64,000 nucleotides of DNA, taken from the NCBI RefSeq assembly GCF_003046315.1, contig NZ_PZZP01000001.1, forward strand, positions 1,922,001 through 1,986,000. The letters run 5' to 3'. How positions within the stretch are numbered: the first letter of the stretch is position 1; the number at the start of each line of letters is the position of its first letter. Origin of the DNA: Desmospora activa DSM 45169 (GTDB taxonomy: Bacteria > Bacillota > Bacilli > Thermoactinomycetales > DSM-45169). The translations under genes were made by a program, and so were the position numbers. Under the pieces are notes generated by a model. The model made no database searches. It was given only the letters and a program-made list of their open reading frames with translations, and had not been told where the DNA came from. Positions 35,617-44,745 of the stretch are shown in pieces.

Positions 35617-36870
35617 TTGATCAACCGCAATCGGATCAGCGACCGCATCAATCAACTGGCTCAAATCGGAAAAAGCGCCGATGGAGGAGTCACCCGCATC
35701 GCATTTTCAAAAGAAGACCAACAGGCCCACAACCTCGTTGCTAACTGGATGAAAGAAGCCGGGTTACATGTCCGTATCGATCGCGCCGGAAACCTAATTG
35801 GATGTCTTCCCGGAAGAAACCCCACAGCTCCTCCCGTCTTGATCGGTTCTCATCTTGATACCGTCATCAACGGCGGCCGCTTTGACGGCACCATCGGCGT
35901 GATCGCCGGGTTGGAAATCGCTCAGCACTTGCTGGAAGAAAAGGACTTGCTCCCCCTCCCCTTGGAGGTGATTGCTTTTCGCGATGAAGAGGGGGTACGC
36001 TTTGGAAGCGGGTTATTTGGCAGCCGGGCAATGGCGGGCAACCTCGTCAAAAACGAAATGGACAAGGTTGATCTTCACAACGTGTCACGAAAAGAGGTAT
36101 TGGAGGAAGCAGGGCTACAGCCGGATTTATTACCGGAGGCACAGAGAACTGATCCAATAACTGCCTATTTTGAAATCCATATTGAACAAGGCCCTTTGCT
36201 GGAACAAAGGAATATACCAATCGGAATTGTTACCGGCATTGCGGGATGCATTCGTCTACTACTCGAATTCACCGGCACAGCCGGCCATGCCGGTACTGTT
36301 CCCATGCACCTTCGTAAAGATGCACTGTTGGTGGCTTGTGAAACCGCGCTCGCAGTGGATGATCTGATGCGACAGTATCAAGTCACTTCCTTGGTCGGCA
36401 CTGTCGGTTCCTTACAAGCATATCCCGGAGCCGTTAATACGATCGCCGGCAAGGCGACCATAACAGTGGATATCCGCGATCTCGACTCTTCCCGTCTGCA
36501 ACATGCCGTCAATCGAATCAAAGATTTCACCCAACGGATAGCCGACACACGGGGCCTTCAACTCAAACTGCAAGAAACCTTGCGCACATCCCCCACTCTC
36601 TGTAGCAATGCTCTCAACGATATCTTAAAAACGACGGCACAAGAAATGGAGACCCCCCATATCGAAATGATGAGCGGCGCAGGGCATGACGCTCAAGCAA
36701 TGGCGCAAATATGTGATATGGGTATGATCCTGATCCGTTGTAACGACGGGCTCAGTCACCATCCCCAGGAGTATGCGGATATGGATGATATCGAAATCGG
36801 GGTACGTTTGCTGGAAAAAGCGATCAAAGCGTACTGTCGCAACTTTCGCTTCCACATGGCTTCTTCATGA
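35617..36870 (+). CDS. M20 family Zn-dependent amidohydrolase, copy 2
   Basis: 417 residues. Classic AllC/HyuC motifs: GSHLDTVINGGRFDG, FRDEEGVRFGSGLFGSRA, EIHIEQGP, and GTAGHAGTVPMHLRKDA. TTG start after AAAGGAAGGA. Twenty-one bases after copy 1, so co-transcribed. The two enzymes may act in sequence, as allantoate amidohydrolase and ureidoglycine/ureidoglycolate amidohydrolase do, or on different substrates. Confidence 0.9.
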   Translation: MINRNRISDRINQLAQIGKSADGGVTRIAFSKEDQQAHNLVANWMKEAGLHVRIDRAGNLIGCLPGRNPTAPPVLIGSHLDTVINGGRFDGTIGVIAGLEIAQHLLEEKDLLPLPLEVIAFRDEEGVRFGSGLFGSRAMAGNLVKNEMDKVDLHNVSRKEVLEEAGLQPDLLPEAQRTDPITAYFEIHIEQGPLLEQRNIPIGIVTGIAGCIRLLLEFTGTAGHAGTVPMHLRKDALLVACETALAVDDLMRQYQVTSLVGTVGSLQAYPGAVNTIAGKATITVDIRDLDSSRLQHAVNRIKDFTQRIADTRGLQLKLQETLRTSPTLCSNALNDILKTTAQEMETPHIEMMSGAGHDAQAMAQICDMGMILIRCNDGLSHHPQEYADMDDIEIGVRLLEKAIKAYCRNFRFHMASS

Positions 36871-36925
36871 TGATACGGATGGTTTTAGTACAAAAATGAG
36901 ACACCTAGAAGAATGTGACCTCAAA

Positions 36926-36974
36926 ACAATAGCGGCAACCGAGAAATTACTCATCCCAAGGCTGCCGCTATTGT
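36926..36974. repeat. 12-bp inverted repeat after the amidohydrolase operon
   Basis: ACAATAGCGGCA (36926-36937) and TGCCGCTATTGT (36963-36974), perfectly complementary, 25-base loop. No T-run follows on either strand. Could be a factor-independent pause or stability element at the operon end, or the remnant of a mobile end. Confidence 0.5.
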
Positions 36975-36999
36975 ACTGATTACAACGTCCAAAAACTGT

Positions 37000-37557
37000 T
37001 CATTTCTGATAATACAATCCAACCACACCGTTCTGATACGTTTTCGTACTGCTTAAACGCATGGAAAACTGCTTGTTAGCAAGAGCAAACAACCGCTCAC
37101 CTTGGGAAGCGACCACAGGGTGGATAAGCACCCACAGCTCATCAAAAAGGTCGCTTTGGATTAATCGTTGCCATGTTTTTACTCCACTTTCAACCGAAAT
37201 TGTTTTTGCATGTTTTTTTAGATTTTCCAATTCACGAGCGACAGAATCATCATCTTTTACAATGATTTGCTGTGAATTCCTCCAAATTAAATCCACTTTA
37301 GAGCGAGAGATCACAACTTTAGGAAGATCGTTTATCCGTTGGGCAATCGCACGTTCCAATGAATTGGACGACATTTCCGCCTGTTGCCAATACTGTGCCA
37401 TTGAAGAATAGGTATTCCCTCCGACAACAATCGTTTCTACCGTATTGTAATATTCAAGGTAATCTTCGAAAATCTCTTCACTTAACATCATCCACTGGTC
37501 TTCATTTGAAACAATACCGTCCAGTGACATTTGCATGGTCAAAACAATATTACCCAA
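37000..37557 (-). CDS. Dihydrofolate reductase/RibD C-terminal family protein
   Basis: 185 residues. Fold signatures: the start MGNIVLTMQMSLDGIVSNED, a central TIVVGGNTYSSM, PKVVISRS, and a C-terminal ELWVLIHPVVASQGERLF. This is the YyaP/YwjB-like group of RibD_C reductases whose substrates are mostly unknown; it is not the folate enzyme itself. TTG start after GGGAGCGG. Stands alone. Confidence 0.85.
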   Translation of the reverse strand: MGNIVLTMQMSLDGIVSNEDQWMMLSEEIFEDYLEYYNTVETIVVGGNTYSSMAQYWQQAEMSSNSLERAIAQRINDLPKVVISRSKVDLIWRNSQQIIVKDDDSVARELENLKKHAKTISVESGVKTWQRLIQSDLFDELWVLIHPVVASQGERLFALANKQFSMRLSSTKTYQNGVVGLYYQK

Positions 37558-37878
37558 TAATCAGCCGCTCCCTTCATAAAATCCCATATGGTTAGCGTAA
37601 TAATCATCGTCAACTATTGCGTCCGTGAACTTAATATAACAAGTCCGTGGCTTTATCGTTTCTTATGAATTGCCATATTCTCAACCTTCCAATCCAATTA
37701 TACACGCAACCCCCTACGATCCTCACACGCAGGGGGTTTTACGACTCCGCTTTACTGCTGTCCCGCTTATAGGAATTCATAATCAAGTTCGTCGTCGTCT
37801 CATGAACGGTAATCAACAACAGAGAGACCGATCATATCTCGTTTCTGCAAATTTTCCGCAGTTTTTAACAATCAACTA
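37558..37878. other. Intergenic region with an orphan hairpin
   Basis: About 320 bases without a convincing gene between two minus-strand genes. It holds an AACCCCCT/AGGGGGTT hairpin with TTTTA (37700-37743) that would end plus-strand transcripts, although no plus-strand gene precedes it. No repeat or attachment site seen. Confidence 0.5.
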
Positions 37879-39216
37879 TTATCGATATCGTTTAATGTAA
37901 TGAATGATTTTATCAACTCCAAAGGCGATTTCCTCCTCCTGAGCTCTGGCAATACTAAGTCGAATAAATTTAACTTTCTCCCGATAGTCGGGTAAGTAAA
38001 AACCTTCTCCCGGCACCACCAGGATATTGCTTAATTTTAGTTCGTTAACAAGCTTTTTTAGGTTTGTTTCCACTGGGAGCTTAATTGTTTTAAAAATACC
38101 GGAGTCCACAGGTGCAGACTGTACCAAACCCTTACGCCAATAAGGAGCCAAGCACTGATGCAAAACCTCCATCCTTTTTGCATATAAAGCCCTTATTTTG
38201 TACCGGTGTTTTTCAAACATGCCGTTTTTGATATATATGGCTAGAGCGGCCTGGGATAGGGCAGATGTATCGATATCCGAAAACTTCTTATATGCATGAA
38301 ACCGTTGCCGGAGGGATTCCGGTAGAACAACAACGCCAAGCCGCAATCCGGGAAAAATAATTTTAGAGAAGCTTTTTAGGTAGATGACATGGGACGATTG
38401 GTCATAGGTATAAATGGGATCATAGCGTTGATCCTGATTTAAATCCGCGATATAGTCGTCTTCAACAATATACACATCGTATTTGTGAGCCAATGAGGCA
38501 ATCGCTTTTCTTTGTTCAAGATTATAAGAAGTGCCCAGCGGGTTTTGCGATCGCGGCATGGTGTAAAAAAATTTAATGTTATCATGCTTAAAGCGATACT
38601 CCAGTTCATTTAAATCAATTCCAGTCTCATCTCTGGCAATGCCGATCATCGGTATATTTTCATGTTTTAAATACTTCAAATAGATATCATAGCTGGGCTG
38701 CTCCACCAGTATCGTCTTTTTTTCAGCGGGAAACTGCATCGTGGATAAAATCATCAGCGCTTGTTGAGAACCGGATGTAATAAATATTCCATCAGCGGAA
38801 GTAAACACCTGCATCGCCCAAAGATGCGAAACAAGGACATCCCGCAGTGCTTTTAAACCGTGTGAATCGCCATATGTGAACAGATTGTATTTGTATCGGT
38901 CGATCGCTTGATTGAGGCAATGCTGAAAATCCAAATAAGGAAAGATATCCAAATCCGGGGAGGCCGCCGAAAAATCAATACCCTTATCTTCTTTTGGTGA
39001 CTCCTTTTTCTTTTCAACAACATAGTGACCGCTTTGGGCAATCGAGTAGATAACATGATTCTTCTCCAACTCCGCAAAAGCGCGAATCACCGTGCTGGTG
39101 CTGCATTGAAACATATTGGCCATTTTTCGGATGGAAGGAAGTTTGCTTCCCGGTGCATAACGGCCACGCTGTATCCATTGTTCCACCTCGGCCATAATGG
39201 ACAAATATTTTTTCAT
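37879..39216 (-). CDS. MocR-type GntR/aminotransferase regulator
   Basis: 445 residues. N-terminal GntR winged helix (GSKLPSIRKMANMFQCSTSTV, residues ~23-43) joined to a class-I aminotransferase-like domain. The PLP-binding Lys is in LKSFSKIIFPGLRLG near residue 275. PLP-binding signatures PRSQNPLG and IVEDDYIADL are present. MocR proteins such as GabR and PdxR use PLP as sensor and usually control neighbouring amino-acid or vitamin genes; here no such gene adjoins, so the target is unknown. GGGATG precedes the ATG. Confidence 0.9.
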   Translation of the reverse strand: MKKYLSIMAEVEQWIQRGRYAPGSKLPSIRKMANMFQCSTSTVIRAFAELEKNHVIYSIAQSGHYVVEKKKESPKEDKGIDFSAASPDLDIFPYLDFQHCLNQAIDRYKYNLFTYGDSHGLKALRDVLVSHLWAMQVFTSADGIFITSGSQQALMILSTMQFPAEKKTILVEQPSYDIYLKYLKHENIPMIGIARDETGIDLNELEYRFKHDNIKFFYTMPRSQNPLGTSYNLEQRKAIASLAHKYDVYIVEDDYIADLNQDQRYDPIYTYDQSSHVIYLKSFSKIIFPGLRLGVVVLPESLRQRFHAYKKFSDIDTSALSQAALAIYIKNGMFEKHRYKIRALYAKRMEVLHQCLAPYWRKGLVQSAPVDSGIFKTIKLPVETNLKKLVNELKLSNILVVPGEGFYLPDYREKVKFIRLSIARAQEEEIAFGVDKIIHYIKRYR

Positions 39217-39497
39217 ATGATCGCATCCCTAGAGAAACATGTACTTATTTTTGTATTTTTGCGAGCGTGAAAACCACTGGATTTATCTGGCGATTATCTC
39301 TCTTTTAACCGTGGGCCCACAGGGTTCGCTTTGGAACTCTCCGAGTTACTCGAGATTACCTAAGAATCCCCTGCGTTTATGCATAGGGAGTTCACAATCA
39401 ATTGTTTGTCCCAGATCGATTGGAGTCAATTAAAAATGGCATACTCATCGGATAAGTATACCATCTCATTTTAGGCTTTCTCTATTTATTTACATTG
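39217..39497. other. Intergenic region, nothing recognised
   Basis: 281 bases between the MocR start and the ugd stop (both minus strand). AT-rich toward 39430-39490; no gene, terminator or repeat identified. The MocR promoter should lie here. Confidence 0.4.
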
Positions 39498-40835
39498 TCA
39501 GTGTTTTATCGTCGACTGCGGCTGCTTACCTGGATTTAATCGCGGCCTTCCCACCGATAGATAAGTGAGTGGCCACCGATGTGTCACCTGTTTCATTTCC
39601 TCCAAGGAAAACTGATTCCTGCCATCGAGCAGGAGCAACGATTTTCTACCTTTCATCACTCGTTCCCAATCCAACTGACGAAATTCCGGCCACTCCGTCA
39701 TCAGCACCACCGCATCTGAGAGCGCCGCCACTTGATACGGATCCGAATAGAGGTGAACATCTTTGACGGGATAATCTCTGCCGATGAGCGGATCATATGC
39801 CGCGACCGTAGCTCCTGCGTCCAGCGCCAAGCGGCAAAAAGGAATGGAAGGCGCTTCTCGCAAATCGTCGGACATCGGTTTAAACGTCAACCCCCAGATG
39901 CCGAGTTTGCGGCGGTGCAATCCACCCCACTCTTTTACTAATCGTTGCAACAAATCCCTAGGGCGATTTCGGTTTATCGCAACTGCCGCCTCCACCAACG
40001 GCATCGGCACTTGTATCTGTTTGCCCATCGTAATAAAAGCTTGGGTATCCTTTGGAAAACAAGAACCTCCATACCCGGCTCCCGGACGAAGAAAAGCGGA
40101 CCCGATACGGGGATCGGAACCCATGCCTTGAGCGACGGCATCCACATCTGCATCGAGGTGATCACACAGATTGGCAACCATATTGATATAGGAGATCTTC
40201 ATCGCTAAAAAAGCATTGGAGGCGTATTTGATCATTTCCGCACTACGCCTGTCGCAGGTTTGTAATGGTGCGTCCAATCGTTCGTAGATTTGCGCCATCA
40301 CTTCACAGGCAGCAGGAGAAGATGCTCCTACAACAATCCGATCTGGATGAAAAAAGTCAGCCACGGCATTGCCCTGGCGTAAAAATTCAGGATTGGAGAC
40401 CACCTGAAGATCGCTTCGTTCCCACTTCTGCTGTAGCCTCTTTTCCAGGGCATCTCCGGTTCCGGGGGGAACCGTACTTTTAACTACTACCACCCCGTCA
40501 GAGCGACCATGCTTGCCAATATCATCAATCGCTCGCTCCACTTGTCGCAAATCGGCACTGCCATCAGCCGCTTCCGGTGTACCCACTGCAATAAAATAAA
40601 CTTGACTCGCTCGAATCGCAGCTGGGATATCGTCACTGAAGCGAATGAGACCGTTATGCCTGGAACGATGCAAAATCTCCTGTAAACCCGGTTCCCATAA
40701 GGGCATCCCCCCGGCATTGAGGGTGGCGACTTTCTCTGCTGCAATATCCGCTCCGATCACATGATGCCCCAGCTCTGCCAACCCCGCCGCCGTCACCAGC
40801 CCTACATAGCCTGTCCCGATCACGGTAATGTTCAC
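39498..40835 (-). CDS. UDP-glucose 6-dehydrogenase
   Basis: 445 residues. N-terminal Rossmann motif GTGYVGLVTA, the substrate-binding FLAMKISYIN region, and the catalytic Cys in GYGGSCFPKDTQAF. It oxidises UDP-glucose twice to UDP-glucuronate. GTG start after AGAGGG, overlapping the galU stop by four bases. With galU and a lipid-type glycosyltransferase upstream it forms an operon supplying and perhaps using UDP-glucuronate. The usual Bacillus names are tuaD/ugd; no further teichuronic acid genes are present here. Confidence 0.93.
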   Translation of the reverse strand: MNITVIGTGYVGLVTAAGLAELGHHVIGADIAAEKVATLNAGGMPLWEPGLQEILHRSRHNGLIRFSDDIPAAIRASQVYFIAVGTPEAADGSADLRQVERAIDDIGKHGRSDGVVVVKSTVPPGTGDALEKRLQQKWERSDLQVVSNPEFLRQGNAVADFFHPDRIVVGASSPAACEVMAQIYERLDAPLQTCDRRSAEMIKYASNAFLAMKISYINMVANLCDHLDADVDAVAQGMGSDPRIGSAFLRPGAGYGGSCFPKDTQAFITMGKQIQVPMPLVEAAVAINRNRPRDLLQRLVKEWGGLHRRKLGIWGLTFKPMSDDLREAPSIPFCRLALDAGATVAAYDPLIGRDYPVKDVHLYSDPYQVAALSDAVVLMTEWPEFRQLDWERVMKGRKSLLLLDGRNQFSLEEMKQVTHRWPLTYLSVGRPRLNPGKQPQSTIKH

Positions 40836-41761
40836 AACGCTTTCCCTCTTTCCGCCGTGTGATATTTCAACATCATCAGTTCCATCATCGGTAGCAAGCG
40901 TTCGCGTAGAGCTGGGTTTTGCAGACCAAATGTCAGATTGGCTTCAAGAAAACCTAAGGGATTCCCTACATCAAAACGGGACCCGGTAAAGCCAAAGGCC
41001 CACATCGTTGTATCTTTCTTCCACAGACGCAGGGCATCCGTCAACTGCACCTCTCCCTTGAGGCCGCGCGGGGTTTTTTCCAAAATATCAAACAGGGTCG
41101 GCTCTAAAATGTAGCGCCCCATGATCGCAATCCGCGAAGGTGTTTCACTGATGCTTGGCTTCTCCACCAGATCAAATAAAGGCATGATTTCCCCAGCTCG
41201 AATCGTCCGTTTAACGGAACGGATCACCCCATATTTTGAAACATCCTCCGCTTCCACTGTTTGTACGCCAATCACTGGATTGCCGGTCTGTTCATATTGC
41301 TCCATCAACTGACGGGTACATGGCAGCATCCCTTCCGCCGTTTCGACGATATCGTCACCCAACAACAAGGCAAACGGCTCTTCTCCCACAAACGTGCGAG
41401 CGTGAAGAACTGCATCTCCCAAGCCTTTGGGCTCTTTCTGACGGATATAGTGAATACGTGCCATACCGGCGATAGCCTCAATCTGTTCCAAGCGATCATG
41501 CTGTCCCCTTGTTTGCAAAAGATTTTCCAGTTCTCCGGAGCGGTCGAAGTGATCTTCAATCGCCCGTTTGCTTCTACCGGTGATGATTAAGATGTCTTCG
41601 ATACCGGAAGCCACCGCTTCTTCCACAATAAATTGGATCGCCGGTTTATCCACAATCGGCAACATTTCCTTGGGCAGCGCTTTGGTAGCGGGCAAAAATC
41701 GTGTCCCTAAACCAGCTGCCGGTATAACGGCTTTTCTCACACGGGTGCTTTTCACAGTCAT
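40832..41761 (-). CDS. galU: UTP-glucose-1-phosphate uridylyltransferase
   Basis: 309 residues. Nucleotidyltransferase motif AAGLGTRFLPATKALPKE, then KPAIQFIVEEAVASGI and the EKPSISETPS region. It makes UDP-glucose from UTP and glucose 1-phosphate. Start at ATG 41761, seven bases after AAAGGAGT. Middle gene of the three-gene operon. Known as gtaB in B. subtilis. Confidence 0.94.
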   Translation of the reverse strand: MTVKSTRVRKAVIPAAGLGTRFLPATKALPKEMLPIVDKPAIQFIVEEAVASGIEDILIITGRSKRAIEDHFDRSGELENLLQTRGQHDRLEQIEAIAGMARIHYIRQKEPKGLGDAVLHARTFVGEEPFALLLGDDIVETAEGMLPCTRQLMEQYEQTGNPVIGVQTVEAEDVSKYGVIRSVKRTIRAGEIMPLFDLVEKPSISETPSRIAIMGRYILEPTLFDILEKTPRGLKGEVQLTDALRLWKKDTTMWAFGFTGSRFDVGNPLGFLEANLTFGLQNPALRERLLPMMELMMLKYHTAERGKAL

Positions 41762-41778
41762 CGAAAACACTCCTTTGA

Positions 41779-42927
41779 TCAGCCGGCATGGGCTTGTTGA
41801 ATTAGCTTCTGGGCAACGACCCCTTGATAACGGGCGAGTAAACCATCAAAAATGCGATCCCAGGATTGTTCCAATGCATAACGCCGTGCTTCGATTCCCA
41901 TCCAGGACAGGCGCGTCGGTTCCGCCAGCATGAATTGAATCCCTTCGATCAATCCCTCTACCGAACGTGGGGAAGTGCACCAACCGGTTCGACCGTGTTC
42001 CACCAGTTCTTTCACACCTCCGGTTCGAGCCACGACTGCTGGCGTTCCCGCTGCCAACGACTCCAAGACAACATTGCCGAAGGTTTCCGTGGTAGAGGGG
42101 AAAACAAAACAATCGGCTGACGCATACGCCTCCGCCAGCGCCTCTCCACGCAAAGTGCCGGTTAAAGTGACAGAGGGTAATGCTTCCGCTTCCAGCTCTG
42201 CTCGCATGGGCCCATCTCCCACCAACACCCAGTGCACGTGGTCTCGTTGGTTTTCGGGTAACCGTTTGATCGCCTCCACCAACACATCTAAATCCTTTTC
42301 CGGAGCGATTCGTCCCACATACAGCAAGATGCGGCGCTGCTCGATGTGATAACGCTGACGGAAGGCGTCATTCGCCCGTCCGGGATGGAACAGCTGGGTA
42401 TCAACCCCCCTGCGCCACAACTCCACACGTGAAAACCCCTCCTCTTCCAACAGATTCTTTGTCTCCTGTGACGGGGCCAACATCATCTCGCAGGACTCAT
42501 GAAACCAACGCATATAATGCCAGATCCAGTTAGAGAGAAATTGTAAGCCGTAATACTGAAGATAGCGATCAAAGTGGGTGTGGTAAGAGGCAACGAGGGG
42601 AATCCCCTCTTTCTTTGCAATGTGAAGTCCCATCAGACCCATATTGAAGGGGGTTGTCACATGGATGAGATCGGGCTGAAACTCCCGCAGCTCGCGGCGG
42701 ATGACAAAGGGATTCGGGAAGGAGAGGCGATGCTCCGGGTAAAAAAACAGCGGGATACTACGACTCCGCCTCACACCCGGTGCTTCTAGATCTTCCGCGG
42801 TACAGCGGGGGACGAAGACGCGAGTTTCCACCTGACGTTGTTCCATATGCGCAACCCAGCGCTGCAACGTCAGCGATACACCATTCACCTGTGGAGGAAA
42901 CGTATCGGTAAATAATGCGATCTTCAA
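41779..42927 (-). CDS. GT4 family glycosyltransferase
   Basis: 382 residues from the TTG start at 42927 (KIALFTDTFPPQVNGVSLTL). Two Rossmann halves of the GT-B fold; the C-terminal donor site has GRIAPEKDLDVLVEA and the E-x7-E motif ETFGNVVLE. The N-terminal acceptor half (FFYPEHRLSFPNP, HVTTPFNMGLMGL, SYHTHFDRYLQYYG) is typical of enzymes that mannosylate or glucosylate diacylglycerol or phosphatidylinositol. Being in an operon with galU and a UDP-glucose dehydrogenase suggests the donor is UDP-glucose or UDP-glucuronate. Acceptor and donor are inferred. Confidence 0.85.
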   Translation of the reverse strand: MKIALFTDTFPPQVNGVSLTLQRWVAHMEQRQVETRVFVPRCTAEDLEAPGVRRSRSIPLFFYPEHRLSFPNPFVIRRELREFQPDLIHVTTPFNMGLMGLHIAKKEGIPLVASYHTHFDRYLQYYGLQFLSNWIWHYMRWFHESCEMMLAPSQETKNLLEEEGFSRVELWRRGVDTQLFHPGRANDAFRQRYHIEQRRILLYVGRIAPEKDLDVLVEAIKRLPENQRDHVHWVLVGDGPMRAELEAEALPSVTLTGTLRGEALAEAYASADCFVFPSTTETFGNVVLESLAAGTPAVVARTGGVKELVEHGRTGWCTSPRSVEGLIEGIQFMLAEPTRLSWMGIEARRYALEQSWDRIFDGLLARYQGVVAQKLIQQAHAG

Positions 42928-43034
42928 AATCCCACGCCCCTCATGACAACGATTTGACTTCAGCATAAAAAACCAAAATCAAGAAAAAGTTGAGACCGCG
43001 TAAAAATTCCATCACTATTTAATCAAGATTGCAC

Positions 43035-43063
43035 AAAAAACGGGCTGGTATGAAGCCAGCCCG
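43035..43063 (-). terminator. Terminator of the comG operon
   Basis: Minus strand: CGGGCTGG/CCAGCCCG stem, seven-base loop, TTTTTT; 22 bases past the comGG stop. Confidence 0.88.
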
Positions 43064-43084
43064 CGATTTTAAAAAATTCCTATC

Positions 43085-43456
43085 CTACCGCTCCCACCGA
43101 ACCACTTGGCACGTCTCCATATCCAAACGGACCCGAACCGTCTGCTTGACACCCTGCCCTTCAGCAACGGATGTAATTACTATCTCTCCACTTTCGCGTT
43201 GGCTCTGGGTGGTTACCGCCATCCCGTTCTCTTGTGTGGTTATAGCTGAGAAACTTTCCTCTTCGCAAGCCTGTGCTTGCATCAAAGCAATTCCACTCTC
43301 CGCCGCATATTGCGCGCGGATGATGCGCCAATCGGTCACATGGCTATGTCTGGCCTGCATCGATTGTGAAAGAACGGCTGTCACCAACAAAAACACCAGA
43401 ACCGTCACTCCCAACACCAATGGAAGCGCCATCCCCCGTTCATCCCTTATTCGCAC
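43085..43456 (-). CDS. comGG: Competence pseudopilus component, ComGG position
   Basis: 123 residues. Short cytoplasmic start (MRIRDERG) then one hydrophobic helix (MALPLVLGVTVLVFLLVTAV), like PilX/ComGG-type minor pilins that lack the prepilin-peptidase GFTLIE motif. GTG start with GGGGGAGG upstream. Overlaps comGF by 17 bases. Symbol given from operon position; ComGG is poorly conserved in sequence. Confidence 0.7.
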   Translation of the reverse strand: MRIRDERGMALPLVLGVTVLVFLLVTAVLSQSMQARHSHVTDWRIIRAQYAAESGIALMQAQACEEESFSAITTQENGMAVTTQSQRESGEIVITSVAEGQGVKQTVRVRLDMETCQVVRWER

Positions 43457-43973
43457 CTTCGGTCCTCCCCCGAAAATAATATTGCGCCTCCCGCTCGGTC
43501 CAACCGTTTTCTAAGCGAATTTTTAGTAACAGGCCCACATCATCCGGAGAAAACATCAACTGCGAGACGTTATAAGCTAAAATGGTCGTTCCTTGAAACC
43601 GGCTCTCTCCAGGTGGACGCACGCTCCGAATAATACGGTGTTGATCCAGTTTATAACGGATGGTGGCCCCATCAGCCGTATCCATTAAAAGCGACCCATC
43701 CTCAGTGAGACGATAATCGGTACAAGCACGGATTTCGTCGCGCACATCCATGGCGAACGCCGACAATTCCATCTGTAGCTGCTGCTCCCAAAATGTCTCT
43801 TTTACCCCTGTTTCCATGTGAAAAGTTACCGCCATCACTACAGGGATAAGGAACAGCATCAACAGCAACACAACCGATACTTCTACATAGGTAAAACCCT
43901 TTTGACTAATTAGGGTACGAACTGAACGGCACGTAGACGGAGTTGTTGTGTTTTGTCGCGTCTGTCCTTCCAT
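43440..43973 (-). CDS. comGF: Competence pseudopilus minor pilin ComGF
   Basis: 177 residues. A leader of about 24 residues, then the prepilin peptidase site KGFTYVEVSVVLLLMLFLIP. The C-terminal half (SVRPPGESRFQGTTIL... and RENGWTER-type end) is of the ComGF type. Start at ATG 43973 because GGAGGTGC precedes it; this makes the leader longer than usual, and a later start is possible. Overlaps comGE by 64 bases at its 5' side. Confidence 0.82.
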   Translation of the reverse strand: MEGQTRQNTTTPSTCRSVRTLISQKGFTYVEVSVVLLLMLFLIPVVMAVTFHMETGVKETFWEQQLQMELSAFAMDVRDEIRACTDYRLTEDGSLLMDTADGATIRYKLDQHRIIRSVRPPGESRFQGTTILAYNVSQLMFSPDDVGLLLKIRLENGWTEREAQYYFRGRTEGANKG

Positions 43974-44293
43974 TGCACCTCCACATTTGTTTCAGCCAGG
44001 TGTGATCCGGCATGTTGTTGTTCCCAGTGAATAGTAAAATCGATCCCATCTGCTTGTTCACGTGTAAACCCCTCTTGCGGCGAAGAGAGAGGTGAAGCCT
44101 GCAACACCTCCATTTGTCGTTCCAACAATAACAACGCCTGCATGCGCTGGGTTTGAAGATGTTGCTGTTCCCTCAGCTCCGACCATATCGGAATACTGAC
44201 CGCCACAATCACGCCCAATACCATAAAGGCAGTGGCTACTTCTACAAGGGTAAATCCCTTTTCCGATCCTACTCTGACATCCTTACTAATCAC
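43910..44293 (-). CDS. comGE: Competence pseudopilus minor pilin ComGE
   Basis: 127 residues. Prepilin motif KGFTLVEVATAFMVLGVIVA after a 12-residue leader, followed by a polar domain. GTG start overlaps the comGD stop by four bases. Assigned by position; the family is variable. Confidence 0.75.
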   Translation of the reverse strand: MISKDVRVGSEKGFTLVEVATAFMVLGVIVAVSIPIWSELREQQHLQTQRMQALLLLERQMEVLQASPLSSPQEGFTREQADGIDFTIHWEQQHAGSHLAETNVEVQWKDRRDKTQQLRLRAVQFVP

Positions 44294-44745
44294 GGCGCGA
44301 CCTCCACCCGCGGACGACCAGAAGCAACCTGGATCACGATTTTGCCCACCACTTCCCTCTGGGAGCGAACCAATAACGTTCCCCCGCGCGTTTGCCCAGT
44401 TCGTCGAAAGAGAATTTGATCACTGGGATAATTGCTTTCTACCTGCAATCGGGCCGGGATCCGCCCTTGTCGGATGCGCTCGCTTCCACGTAGGATATGG
44501 TAGCTTCCGTTTTGTGCATCAAAGGTCAACGACACCTCTTGCTCCATCGCCATCGCTTCCCGTTGGGCCATACGGATATCGGCGGCCAATGTCCCCAAGA
44601 ACAGCTCCCGCTCTACTCGTTCCGCCCAACCGGCAAAAGCGGGATAGGCTAATCCCGCCAACAGCGTAATCAGCAGCAGTGTTACATTGAGCTCCACCAA
44701 ATTCCAACCGCCCTCATTTTGCCACCACATCCCTTTAGTCACCAT
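44290..44745 (-). CDS. comGD: Competence pseudopilus minor pilin ComGD
   Basis: 151 residues. Prepilin-like segment GGWNLVELNVTLLLITLLAG: the usual GFT is replaced by GWN, but the essential Glu at +5 remains. It then has a GspH-like body (AAQREA-type RMAQREAMAMEQEVSLTFD). Overlaps comGC by 11 bases. Start codon uncertain: ATG 44745 has no good ribosome binding site, which suggests coupling with comGC. Confidence 0.78.
   Translation of the reverse strand: MVTKGMWWQNEGGWNLVELNVTLLLITLLAGLAYPAFAGWAERVERELFLGTLAADIRMAQREAMAMEQEVSLTFDAQNGSYHILRGSERIRQGRIPARLQVESNYPSDQILFRRTGQTRGGTLLVRSQREVVGKIVIQVASGRPRVEVAP

Noticed and set aside
37700-37743. Hairpin as terminator of a hidden plus-strand gene
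   Set aside because: No plus-strand frame with a start site and coding character precedes it within the gap.
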